Shown here: one piece after another, positions 41,557 to 50,519 of the stretch
Layout: each line of letters begins with the position of its first letter
Position numbering within the stretch: the first letter of the stretch is position 1
From: Poriferisodalis sp965198245
GTDB taxonomy: Bacteria; Actinomycetota; Acidimicrobiia; Acidimicrobiales; Poriferisodalaceae
Direction of reading: 5' to 3'
Assembly (NCBI RefSeq): GCF_965198245.1
Contig: NZ_OZ240249.1
Location: forward strand, 806,001-870,000
Length of the DNA: 64,000 nucleotides
Notes under the pieces: model-generated
Database searches by the model: none
The model's input: the letters and a program-made list of their open reading frames with translations, nothing else
Told to the model about the DNA's origin: nothing
Made by a program: the position numbers and the translations under genes

Positions 41557-44500
41557 GTGAGCTTCGACCGGGTCCTCATCGCCAACCGCGGCGAGATCGG
41601 CATCCGCATTGCCAAGGCTGCTGACGCACTGGGCATCGAGTCGGTTGCCGTCTACGCGCCCGTCGACGAGCGCTCACTGCACCTGGTAGCCGCGGACCAC
41701 GTTGCTCCATTGCCCGGCAGCGACCCGGTGGCTGCGTACTTGGACATCTCCGCATTGCTGCGGATCGCAGGCGAGCACGGCTGCGACTGCGTTCACCCGG
41801 GCTATGGATTCCTTGCTGAGAACGCAGCGTTCGTTCATGCATGTGCTCAGGCAGGGATCGCATTCGTCGGCCCGGCAGCGAGCACGCTCGAGCTCTTCGG
41901 CGACAAGATCCGCGCTCGGGCCCTGGCCACTTCCCTTGGCATTCCCGTCGTGGGGGGATCGCCGGGTGCTGTTGCCGACGCGGCTGCCGCAGCCGGCGCG
42001 GCCGCAGCGATTGGATTGCCGGTCATGTTGAAGGCCGCTGCCGGCGGGGGCGGTCGCGGCATGCGCGCCGTGGAGCGCATCGAGGACATCGACGAGGCGT
42101 TCGGGCGATGCTCGAGCGAGGCCGCCGCAGCGTTTGGCGACGGCACTGTGTTCGTGGAGCGTCTCGTGAACCGGCCGCGCCACATCGAGGTGCAGGTGCT
42201 GGCGGACCATCACGGAAATGTGACGCATCTCTACGAACGGGATTGCTCGGTCCAGCAGCGCAATCAGAAGGTCATCGAGATCGCCCCTGCCCATGGGCTC
42301 AGTGCTGAACTGCGGGCACAGCTTCATGCCGACGCCGTCCGACTCGCCGCCGAGGCGGGCCTGGTGAATGCGGCCACGGTGGAGTTCCTGGTTTCGCCCG
42401 AAGCTGGCGAGCACTACTTCATCGAGTGCAACCCCCGCATCCAGGTGGAGCACACCGTCACCGAGCAGGTCACCGGCGTTGATCTCGTCGAAGCTCAGTT
42501 CCGCATCGCCGCCGGCGAAACGCTCGCAGCGGTGGGCATCGGCGCGGCTGGCACCGCCGAGCCTCGCGGCTACGCGGTGCAGGCCCGTGTGGTGGCAACT
42601 GGATCGGGTGCGATCTCGGCATACCAGGAGCCCTCCGGGGCGGGTGTGCGAGTCGACGCCGCCGGGTATTCCGGCTACGCGCCGCCGCCGTACTACGACC
42701 CCCTGCTCGCCAAGGTCATCGCTACCGGGAACACCATCGAAGCCGCGGTGGCCCGCACTTCATCGGCCTTGGCCGACTTCCACATCGGTCGGCTGCCCAC
42801 GAATATCGGCCAGCTCCGCGAGATCCTGGACCATCCGGCGGTGAGCAATGGCGACGCACGCACCACGTTGTTGGCCGAAATGGTGACGGCGCAAAGCGGA
42901 GCGTCGGGCAGTCCGAACGGCATGGGTGGCGGCGACGCTTCGCGCCGCGCCGCCCTCTTGGAGCCAGCGTTGCCACACCCCGCTGCTGCGCCTGCCGCTA
43001 TGCCGGCGTTGCCGCCATCGACATGGCCGGACCGCGAACTCGGTGACGATGAAGTAGCAGTCTCCAGCCCACTTCCCGCCAGCGTCGTCGAGGTGCGGGT
43101 AAGCGCAGGTGACGCTGTGGCAGCAGGGCAGGCGCTCGTGGTGCTGTCGGCCATGAAGATGGAGACCGAGGTCACCGCGCCTAGCGCCGGCACGATCACA
43201 GCTCTGCGTGAGTTGCAGCCTGGCGACCAGCTGGCCGCGGGCGACGTGCTCGCGGTAGTGACTGCGACGGCTTTGTCGGGCACACCGGCGGCCGCAGAAG
43301 CGGCGCGCAGCGGCTGGGAACCGCTGCTTGATGAGGTGCAAACCCTGCGGCGGTTGGCGGAGAAACGCCTGGGGCCCGACTCGGACGAGCCCGGTGTGGT
43401 GCGCCAGCGCAGCCGGGGAAAGCTGCACTGCCGGGACCGCATCCGGCTGCTGCTCGACGAGGGCTCCTTCCGCGAAGTCGGCAGCCTCGCGGGCTTTGCC
43501 TCCTACGACGACGATGGCGAGATCGCAGCGTTCACACCCGCGAATCACGTCGGCGGAACCGGCACGATCGAGAGCCGAGGCGTGGTGGTCTGTGCAGACG
43601 ACTTCACCTCGCGCGGCGGCCATGCCGACGGGGCAATCGGCGCCAAGAGCTTCCACCTCGACCTGCTCTCGACCGAGTTGGGGGTGCCGTCGATCCGGCT
43701 CCTCGATGGCTCTTCGGGCGGTGGCAGCGTTGCCTCGATGGTGCCCGAGCAACGCAAGGATGGGGAAAGCACGGCCAAGGAGAGCTCTGGCGCCATCAAA
43801 GCCGGGCGCCCGCGGGTGAGTGGAGGCGGCGGTTCGTTCTTGCCTTCGCACTTGGGCAGCACCGAGTACGCCACCCAGCTCGCCACGGTGCCGGTGGTCA
43901 ACATGCTGCTCGGCAGCGTGGTCGGCATCGGAGCCGCGAAGGCCGTCCTGGGCCACTTCGCCGTCATGGTGCGCGACATCTCGCAGCTGTTCGTGGCAGG
44001 ACCGCCGGTCGTCAGCCACGCGATGGGCTACGACATTTCCAAGGAAGACCTCGGCGACTGGCGCATCCACTGCACGAACGGCTCGGTGGACAACCTGGCC
44101 GAGACCGAGGAGGAGGCAGCCGAGCTGGTGCGACAGTTCCTTTCGTACCTGCCGTCGTCGGTGTATGAGACGCCACCCGTGCTGCGGCCGGACCCCGATG
44201 ATCCGCCGGATCGGCGTGAAGACGAGCTGCTGACGCTGATTCCCCGAAAGCGCACCACCACGTTCGACATGCGCCGCGGCATCGAGCTGATCTGTGACCG
44301 CGGCTCGTTTTTCGAGATCGGTCCGCTGTGGGGCACTGACCAGGTGGTCGGGTTCGCACGCATCAACGGGCACCCGGTGGGGGTGCTGGCGTCGGACAGC
44401 CGCCATCCCAACGGCGGCGCACTGACTGCCGACGGCTGCGACAAGCTGACCCGCCACATCGACCTGTGCGACCTCTTTCATGTGCCGATACTGAACCTGT

Positions 44501-44973
44501 GCGACAACCCCGGCTTCGCGGTCGGGGTCGAGCACGAGATCACCGGGACGATCCGCAAGGGTGCGACGTGGATGACGGCGTTCGCCCAGGCCACGGTGCC
44601 GATCTTCACTGTGCTCATGCGGCGCAGCTTCGGCGTGGCCGGCAACAACTACGCCACGCCACGGCGCCAACACAACGCCCGGGTGGTTTGGCCGGCCGCA
44701 GATGTCGGGGGCATCCCGCCCGAGGGCGGCATCGAGGCTGCCTACAAGCGGCAGCTGGCCGAGGCTGAAGACCCGGTGGCGCTGCGGGCGGAGCTGGAGG
44801 CGCGCATCGAAGCCGCGCGTGGCCCGATCGGTCCGCTCAACCGCTTCCAGATCGAGGAGATGATCGACCCACGCGAGACTCGTCGACTGATTTGCGAGTG
44901 GATCGAGGGCGCCTATCGAATCGTCAGCCGGCCGGCTCAGCTTGTGGCGCGCCCGATCGCTTTCCGCCCCTGA
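41557..44973 (+). CDS. Single-chain biotin-dependent acyl-CoA carboxylase
   Basis: This 1138-residue fusion runs biotin carboxylase, biotin carrier, carboxyltransferase. The biotin carboxylase starts FDRVLIANRGEIGIRIAKAA, and an ATP-grasp part (ACGATGIRG-like KAAAGGGGRGMR) follows. The carrier motif AMKMETE places the biotin on Lys534. The carboxyltransferase half (about 590-1100) includes DGSSGGGSVAS and CDNPGFAVGVEHE. The GTG start has AGGGGGAATC. Single-chain carboxylases of this order are known in actinobacteria for acyl-CoA chains; the exact acyl group is unknown. Confidence 0.88.
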   Translation: MSFDRVLIANRGEIGIRIAKAADALGIESVAVYAPVDERSLHLVAADHVAPLPGSDPVAAYLDISALLRIAGEHGCDCVHPGYGFLAENAAFVHACAQAGIAFVGPAASTLELFGDKIRARALATSLGIPVVGGSPGAVADAAAAAGAAAAIGLPVMLKAAAGGGGRGMRAVERIEDIDEAFGRCSSEAAAAFGDGTVFVERLVNRPRHIEVQVLADHHGNVTHLYERDCSVQQRNQKVIEIAPAHGLSAELRAQLHADAVRLAAEAGLVNAATVEFLVSPEAGEHYFIECNPRIQVEHTVTEQVTGVDLVEAQFRIAAGETLAAVGIGAAGTAEPRGYAVQARVVATGSGAISAYQEPSGAGVRVDAAGYSGYAPPPYYDPLLAKVIATGNTIEAAVARTSSALADFHIGRLPTNIGQLREILDHPAVSNGDARTTLLAEMVTAQSGASGSPNGMGGGDASRRAALLEPALPHPAAAPAAMPALPPSTWPDRELGDDEVAVSSPLPASVVEVRVSAGDAVAAGQALVVLSAMKMETEVTAPSAGTITALRELQPGDQLAAGDVLAVVTATALSGTPAAAEAARSGWEPLLDEVQTLRRLAEKRLGPDSDEPGVVRQRSRGKLHCRDRIRLLLDEGSFREVGSLAGFASYDDDGEIAAFTPANHVGGTGTIESRGVVVCADDFTSRGGHADGAIGAKSFHLDLLSTELGVPSIRLLDGSSGGGSVASMVPEQRKDGESTAKESSGAIKAGRPRVSGGGGSFLPSHLGSTEYATQLATVPVVNMLLGSVVGIGAAKAVLGHFAVMVRDISQLFVAGPPVVSHAMGYDISKEDLGDWRIHCTNGSVDNLAETEEEAAELVRQFLSYLPSSVYETPPVLRPDPDDPPDRREDELLTLIPRKRTTTFDMRRGIELICDRGSFFEIGPLWGTDQVVGFARINGHPVGVLASDSRHPNGGALTADGCDKLTRHIDLCDLFHVPILNLCDNPGFAVGVEHEITGTIRKGATWMTAFAQATVPIFTVLMRRSFGVAGNNYATPRRQHNARVVWPAADVGGIPPEGGIEAAYKRQLAEAEDPVALRAELEARIEAARGPIGPLNRFQIEEMIDPRETRRLICEWIEGAYRIVSRPAQLVARPIAFRP

Positions 44974-45053
44974 TCTGGCTGCGCAGCTTCGAGCGAGGCT
45001 GCATCTGCCACATCGCCGGCACGGACGCTGAAATTTGGGCGCCGAGCCCGGAT

Positions 45054-46529
45054 TCAGGCGGGGTCGACCGACCAGACCTCGGGTGCCCGACCTGGCTGGA
45101 TCTGAGGCGCTCCGGGTGATGCACCGTTCGCCTTCGCTCCTGCGAGCACTGCGGCGCGACCGGCGGGCACACCGTTGCGCGAGGCCGCGAGCACTGCTTG
45201 GGGAGCGGCGGATGGCGGACGGGCTACGACGCGCGCCGGCTCGACACGTTGGACTGGTCGCGGTGCGCGTGCACTCAGGTAGTCGCGGGCCGGGTTGCCG
45301 GCGAAGCTGTAGACGACCAGACCCACCACGGCAATCGCTGCCAAAGCGAAGAACGCGGACCGGTAGCTGTACGCATCGTTGAGGACCCCGGTGAGGAACG
45401 GCCCACCGGCCAGGCCGGACACCATCAGCAGTGAACCGAAGCCGTAGATGCGCGGATAGTCCCGTACGCCGAAAGCGTCGGCCAGGATCAGCGGATGAAG
45501 CATCAGCAGGTTGCCCATGGCACTGCCGAGCACCAACACGCCGAACAAGATGGCGAGGCCGCTGCCAGCAACAGCCAGCAGGCACAGCCCCACGACCTGC
45601 ACCACCATCAGCACCATCGTGAGCCAACGCAGCGACACCTTCAGGGCTGCAACGCCGCCGCAGATCCTCGCGACGACGCTGGTGCCCGCCAGCAGCTGCA
45701 CCGCACCCGCACCAGCGGCCTCGAATCCCAAGCGGTCGCCGGCGAACTTGTACATGTGCTGGATGGCCCCGACTTGGCTGCTCATCACCAGCACGAATCC
45801 GATGGCAGTGAAGATGAAGAACCGAGTGCGGATGGCCTGCTGGTAGGGCATTCCCGGCGGTGGAGAATCGGGGGCTCCGCCCGAATCGCTGGCCTGCCGC
45901 GCACCGTCGGGCCGTAGTCCCACGTCTTTGGGCCATGCTCGAATGAAGAACCACGTCGAGATCAGCAGCAGGACGCAGTACACCAGCGCGAATCGGGGCG
46001 CCCAGTAGACCAACGATTCGGTTTCGATGCGTTGACTGAGCTGCGGCAGCAGGATGATGCCGCCGAGCGACAGACCGGTGGAGGCGATTGCCATCGCCAC
46101 CGAGCGGCGACGCTCGAACCAGCGCGTCACCAACGTGGTAGTCGGCACCAGACCGCAGAGTCCGAACCCGATGCCGAAGATGGTCATCACGACGAACATC
46201 TGCCAGCCAGACTGCACTTGTGCGAGGAGTGCCATGCCGACGGTGCTGACTGCAGTGCCCGCCGTGATCACCCAGCGAGCATCGAAGCGGTTAACCAGCT
46301 TGCCTGTGTAATACCCGCACAGACCTGATGCCAGCAAGAAGGCGCCCACGCCTGCGCCCGCGAGACTGGTGCTGAAGCCCTGCTCGTCGACGAAGGCATC
46401 CAAGAAGGCGCCGAGGGCATAGAACACCATGCCCGAGGTGATCATCATCACCCCGAAGACGCCGGTCAGCACAACCCAGCCCCGAAGGGACCGCTGGCTG
46501 CGCTCAGCGGTAGCCACCGGCACACTCAT
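45054..46529 (-). CDS. MFS transporter
   Basis: This 491-residue protein has twelve hydrophobic segments and an early GVMMITSGMVFYALGAFLDAF of the monocarboxylate/oxalate-formate antiporter branch. The C-terminal 60 residues are Ala/Arg/Pro-rich and probably cytoplasmic. It is divergent from the zinc dehydrogenase gene, so the pair may share control. The substrate is a guess: a carboxylate. Confidence 0.8.
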   Translation of the reverse strand: MSVPVATAERSQRSLRGWVVLTGVFGVMMITSGMVFYALGAFLDAFVDEQGFSTSLAGAGVGAFLLASGLCGYYTGKLVNRFDARWVITAGTAVSTVGMALLAQVQSGWQMFVVMTIFGIGFGLCGLVPTTTLVTRWFERRRSVAMAIASTGLSLGGIILLPQLSQRIETESLVYWAPRFALVYCVLLLISTWFFIRAWPKDVGLRPDGARQASDSGGAPDSPPPGMPYQQAIRTRFFIFTAIGFVLVMSSQVGAIQHMYKFAGDRLGFEAAGAGAVQLLAGTSVVARICGGVAALKVSLRWLTMVLMVVQVVGLCLLAVAGSGLAILFGVLVLGSAMGNLLMLHPLILADAFGVRDYPRIYGFGSLLMVSGLAGGPFLTGVLNDAYSYRSAFFALAAIAVVGLVVYSFAGNPARDYLSARAPRPVQRVEPARVVARPPSAAPQAVLAASRNGVPAGRAAVLAGAKANGASPGAPQIQPGRAPEVWSVDPA

Positions 46530-46683
46530 CGCCGCACAGCCTGCCAGCTAACTTGCCCCGATGCGCCTGCCGCGGCCGGAATGCGCGTCGGCACCGCGGA
46601 CGGCCGAGCGTTCATGAGCCAGTATTCGCCGAACCGATGAGAATGATCTGCAGCCAAACGGCAGGCGAGGAGCGAGCAAGCCG

Positions 46684-47748
46684 ATGGAAATGATGAAGGC
46701 CGGCCGGATGGTCGACATCGGACGCATGGAATGCGAAGAGATTCCCGTGCCACCTCTGGACGAGGCCTCCTCAGACGCCGCGCCGTCCTCGAGGCCCGAT
46801 GCCGCCCTGGGCATGACAGCGGTGAATTACGACGTGCTCATTCGGTCCGAGATGGCTTCTATCTGCGGCAGCGATCTGCACATGGTGATGATGGGGGCCG
46901 GCCTTGCGCATCGCCCGCCGTGCCCGCATGGCTTCCCGGGACACGAGGGCATCGGCATGGTGGTCGAGAGCCGAGCGTCAGGCCTTCCGGAGGGCACGCA
47001 TGTACTGACCTTTCCGAATCCGCCGGTGGGCGAGTGCTTCAACGCATTTCAGCGGATCAACTCCGGCTACTACGTTCCGCTTCCGGCGAGCGATGTGCCC
47101 CGCTCGCACCTGCTCATGGGCCAGCAGCTCGGCACGGTCATCTACGCCATGCGCCAGCATCCCCGCGACGTGTCCGGCGAGACCGTCGTCGTGATGGGAC
47201 AGGGATCGGCTGGATTGTTCTTCACCTACCTGTTGAAGCGGGCCGGTGCCGAGCGGGTCATCGTTTCCGACCTCTCGCCGGCGCGCCTGGCTGTCGCAGA
47301 GGCCTACGGCGCGGACGAGTGCCTGAATGCCGCCGAGCTCGGCAACGCCGGAGTCATCGAGGCCATCAAGGACATGACCGACGGCCGCGGCGCCGACTAC
47401 GTCGTGGAAGCTGTGGGGCGCGCGGACACGTTCCTGGACTCGGTCGAGCTCGTGCGCATGGACGGTCAGCTGCTGTGGTTCGGGCTGCCGTCCACCGACG
47501 ACAACATCCACGTGCGCTTCCAGAAGTTCTTCCGCAAGCGGCTGTCCGCGGCGAGCACGTACGGGGCCCAGGACGAGCCCGGCTCCATGTCCTTCCGCCA
47601 GGCGCTACGCCTGATCGCCTCGGGCGACATCGACGTGTCGCCACTGCTCAGCTACGTCTTCGACGTCAGCGACATCGGCGACGCGTTCCGGCTCGCGCAC
47701 GAACCTCACGAAGTTGGCGCGCTGAAGGTTTCGATCAGCTTCGACTGA
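46684..47748 (+). CDS. Zinc-type medium-chain dehydrogenase
   Basis: This 354-residue MDR protein has the catalytic zinc ligands in ICGSDLH and FPGHEG and an NAD-binding VVVMGQGSAGLFFTYLLKRAGA near residue 170. The structural-zinc cysteines typical of many ADHs are missing. The substrate is probably a polyol, amino alcohol or sugar acid. Confidence 0.8.
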   Translation: MEMMKAGRMVDIGRMECEEIPVPPLDEASSDAAPSSRPDAALGMTAVNYDVLIRSEMASICGSDLHMVMMGAGLAHRPPCPHGFPGHEGIGMVVESRASGLPEGTHVLTFPNPPVGECFNAFQRINSGYYVPLPASDVPRSHLLMGQQLGTVIYAMRQHPRDVSGETVVVMGQGSAGLFFTYLLKRAGAERVIVSDLSPARLAVAEAYGADECLNAAELGNAGVIEAIKDMTDGRGADYVVEAVGRADTFLDSVELVRMDGQLLWFGLPSTDDNIHVRFQKFFRKRLSAASTYGAQDEPGSMSFRQALRLIASGDIDVSPLLSYVFDVSDIGDAFRLAHEPHEVGALKVSISFD

Positions 47749-47761
47749 CGAGCGCCTGCTC

Positions 47762-49051
47762 TCAGTCGAGCGCTTCGATGGCGACGACGAGGAGGTCGAG
47801 CCCCTCATCCATCTCTGCTTCGGTCACGTTCATCATCGGCGTGATGCGGATGACGTTGCCGTAGAGGCCGCCCTTGCCCACGAGCAGGCCGCGGTCCTTG
47901 GCGGACTCCAGCACTGCCGACGTGGTCGCGGCGTCGGGCTCGATGCTGCCCGGGTGGCAGAACTCGAGGCCTTGCATCAGTCCCTTGCCGCGCAGCTCCG
48001 CGACATGCGGCGACGCGTCGCACACGGGAGCCAGGCGTTCGTGCATCTGCGCCCCGCGGGCAGCGGCATTGGCCTGCAGATTGTTCTCGAGCAGGTAACG
48101 CAGGGTGGCCCGGCCCGCGGCGGTCGAAAGCGGATTCCCGCCGAAGGTAGTGATCGAATTGCGGGTGAGGCAGTTCATGAGCTCGGCCCGGGCAACGATG
48201 CCCGCCAGGGTGATGCCATTCCCGACGCCCTTGGCGAAGGTGATCGCATCGGGCGTGATGCCGTGGGCCTCGTAACCCCAGAAATGCTCGCCGGTGCGTC
48301 CCCAGCCGGACTGCACCTCGTCGGAGATGAACAGGATCCCCTCCGAAGCCAGCACCTTGCCCATCGCACCGAAGAAGCCGTCGGGCGGTGTGGCGAAGCC
48401 TCCGACACCCTGGATGGGCTCGGCGATGAGCGCCGAGAAGCCGCCTGAATCGGTCATGTCGATGAGCTGGACGAGATCCTCCACGCAGGCATTGGTGAAG
48501 GCGTCGTCGTCGAGATGCCTGAAGGGGCTGCGCAGCCGGTAGCCGCCCTGGACGAACTGCACGTCGAGCCCGCTGAAGCTGCTTGTCGACCAAGCCCGGT
48601 GGCTGGTGATCGCCTGGGCCGTGAGCGAGCGGCCGTGATAGCTGTTGCGCATCGCCAGCACCTGGTTGCTATTGCGGTAGTTGGTGGCCAGCAGGATCGC
48701 GGTGTCGTTGGCCTCGCTGCCCGAGGTGGTGAACAGCACACGGGGGTCGGGAATGCCCGACACCGCAGCGACCTCCTCGGCGAACGAGATCATCTCGGAG
48801 TTCAGGTACAGCGTCGAGGTGTGCATCACCTTGGCTGCTTGGGACTGCACGGCCTCGACCACGACTGGATTGGCGTGCCCGATCATGGTCGTGAGGATCC
48901 CGCCGAAGAAGTCCAGGTAGCGATTGCCCTCATTGTCGAAGACGTAGCTCCCCTCGCCGCGGTCAATCGAGAGGGGCCGTTCGTACAGCGGGCTGATGAA
49001 GCTGGGCATGATCGCCCGGTAGCGCTCCGCGAGATCGGCGGTAGCAGCCAT
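47762..49051 (-). CDS. Class III aminotransferase
   Basis: This 429-residue PLP enzyme has the PLP lysine in ITFAKGVGNGITLAG, ISDEVQSGWGRTG for the cofactor Asp and TTSGSEANDTAI in the small domain. The AGXT2-like features (DFFGGILTTMIGHANP near the N-terminus) suggest an omega-amino or dimethylarginine/beta-alanine: pyruvate or glyoxylate enzyme. It is convergent with the dehydrogenase, with 13 bases between. Confidence 0.84.
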   Translation of the reverse strand: MAATADLAERYRAIMPSFISPLYERPLSIDRGEGSYVFDNEGNRYLDFFGGILTTMIGHANPVVVEAVQSQAAKVMHTSTLYLNSEMISFAEEVAAVSGIPDPRVLFTTSGSEANDTAILLATNYRNSNQVLAMRNSYHGRSLTAQAITSHRAWSTSSFSGLDVQFVQGGYRLRSPFRHLDDDAFTNACVEDLVQLIDMTDSGGFSALIAEPIQGVGGFATPPDGFFGAMGKVLASEGILFISDEVQSGWGRTGEHFWGYEAHGITPDAITFAKGVGNGITLAGIVARAELMNCLTRNSITTFGGNPLSTAAGRATLRYLLENNLQANAAARGAQMHERLAPVCDASPHVAELRGKGLMQGLEFCHPGSIEPDAATTSAVLESAKDRGLLVGKGGLYGNVIRITPMMNVTEAEMDEGLDLLVVAIEALD

Positions 49052-49161
49052 GTCGGCTCACTTTCGCTTCGCTTGAGAAAAGTCGGATGCCCGAACCGCA
49101 GTCTCCGATGCATGCGGAACGGGCATTGGGAAGTTCGGGCACATCGTAGAGTTCGTTCGCA

Positions 49162-49176
49162 CCCGGTACGACCGGG
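49162..49176. promoter_or_regulatory. Inverted repeat in the divergent aminotransferase / hydroxyacid oxidase gap
   Basis: CCCGGT-ACG-ACCGGG is a perfect 6-bp inverted repeat in the 229-base divergent gap. It is a candidate operator, with no family match. Confidence 0.3.
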
Positions 49177-49280
49177 AGGCAACCAATACGAGCGTCCACG
49201 ATCGAGTCGGCCTCAAGCTGAGAAGACGAAGCCGATGAGTTGGTGGGGACCCTGAGCGGCCAGCAGAGGGGAGGCATGTC

Positions 49281-50519
49281 ATGGCAGGTCTGGCGAAATG
49301 GGTCACACAGGCCTATGAGACCGCCCGCAGCGTCATGCAATTCGGCGAGTTCGAACGCGATGCGGACAAGCGGCACCTGATCCGCGCCGCAGACGTATCG
49401 GACTTGCGTCGTATGGCGAAACGCCGGATGCCCGGCGGCTGCTTCGACTACATCGACGGGGCAGCGGAGGACGAGGTCAGTGCCGAGCGCAGCGTGTCGG
49501 CATATCACCGCTGGCAATTCCGGCCGCGTGTGCTGCGCGACGTGACCGACGTGGATATCTCGGGCAGAGTCCTGGGCAAGACAGTGCCGATACCGCTGGT
49601 CATCGCACCGACCGGCTTTGACCGCATTGCCCAGTCCCAAGGCGAACTGGCTGTGGCACGGGCTGCCGAACGTGCCGGCATCCCGTACTCGCTCTCGACG
49701 ATGGGCACGCGCTCAGTCGAAGAAGTGGCCGATGTGTGCTCGGGGCGCAAGTTCTTCCAGGTGTACGTGTGGCGTGACCGAGAGCTCATGGCCGACTTGC
49801 TGAAACGTTCCGCGGCTTGCGGGTACGAGGCGATCATGATCACGGTCGACACGGCAGTGCTGGGGCGCCGCGAGCGTGACGTGCGTCACGGATTCAGCCT
49901 GCCGCCCAAGCTCGGTCCTGACACGATCATCGACGGACTGCTGCACCCACGATGGCTGCTCGACTTCTTGAGCAACGAGCCGATCAAGTTCTCCAATTGC
50001 GAGGGGACGAGCGGCGGCGACGGCGGCGATGCGGTCGCCCTCGCCGACTACGTCAACAGCCAATTCGATCCGTCGCTGTCGTGGGACGACATCGAGTGGT
50101 TCCGCGATCGCTGGGACGGCCCCGTGATGCTCAAGGGGGTGCTGTCGCCGGACGACGCGAAGATCGCCGCCGACATCGAGCTCGACGCCGTGATCGTGTC
50201 CAATCACGGGGGACGCCAGCTCGACGGGGCCCCGTCCCCGGTGGAGTGCGTGCCGGCGATTCGCGAGGCAGTCGGCGACCGCTGTGAGGTGATCTGTGAC
50301 GGCGGGATCCGGCGAGGCAGCGACATCGTCAAGGCGCTGGCACTGGGGGCCGACTCGGCGATGATCGGCCGTGCGTATCTGTATGCGCTCGGTGCTGCCG
50401 GCGAGACCGGAGTGGACTGGGTGCTCAACTACTTCGTCGAGGGGATGACCCGAACGATGCGCTTGAACGGCGTCCGCTCGGTCGCCGACTTGACGCCCGA
50501 CTTGCTTGAACGCATCTGA
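49281..50519 (+). CDS. FMN-dependent alpha-hydroxy-acid oxidase/dehydrogenase
   Basis: This 412-residue barrel has SNHGGRQLDGAPSP with the active-site His, FDYIDGAAEDE near the N-terminus, and LGADSAMIGRAYLY at the end. It is like lactate dehydrogenase LldD and glycolate/mandelate oxidases. It likely makes a 2-oxoacid such as glyoxylate or pyruvate. AGAGGGGAGGCATGTC precedes the ATG. It overlaps the next gene slightly, so the two are co-expressed. Confidence 0.85.
   Translation: MAGLAKWVTQAYETARSVMQFGEFERDADKRHLIRAADVSDLRRMAKRRMPGGCFDYIDGAAEDEVSAERSVSAYHRWQFRPRVLRDVTDVDISGRVLGKTVPIPLVIAPTGFDRIAQSQGELAVARAAERAGIPYSLSTMGTRSVEEVADVCSGRKFFQVYVWRDRELMADLLKRSAACGYEAIMITVDTAVLGRRERDVRHGFSLPPKLGPDTIIDGLLHPRWLLDFLSNEPIKFSNCEGTSGGDGGDAVALADYVNSQFDPSLSWDDIEWFRDRWDGPVMLKGVLSPDDAKIAADIELDAVIVSNHGGRQLDGAPSPVECVPAIREAVGDRCEVICDGGIRRGSDIVKALALGADSAMIGRAYLYALGAAGETGVDWVLNYFVEGMTRTMRLNGVRSVADLTPDLLERI

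Noticed and set aside
42760..45954. Long minus-strand open frame of 1064 codons opposite the carboxylase and the MFS gene
   Set aside because: It is a GC-bias shadow: its translation is Arg/Ala/Pro-rich without domains, and it covers well-supported genes.
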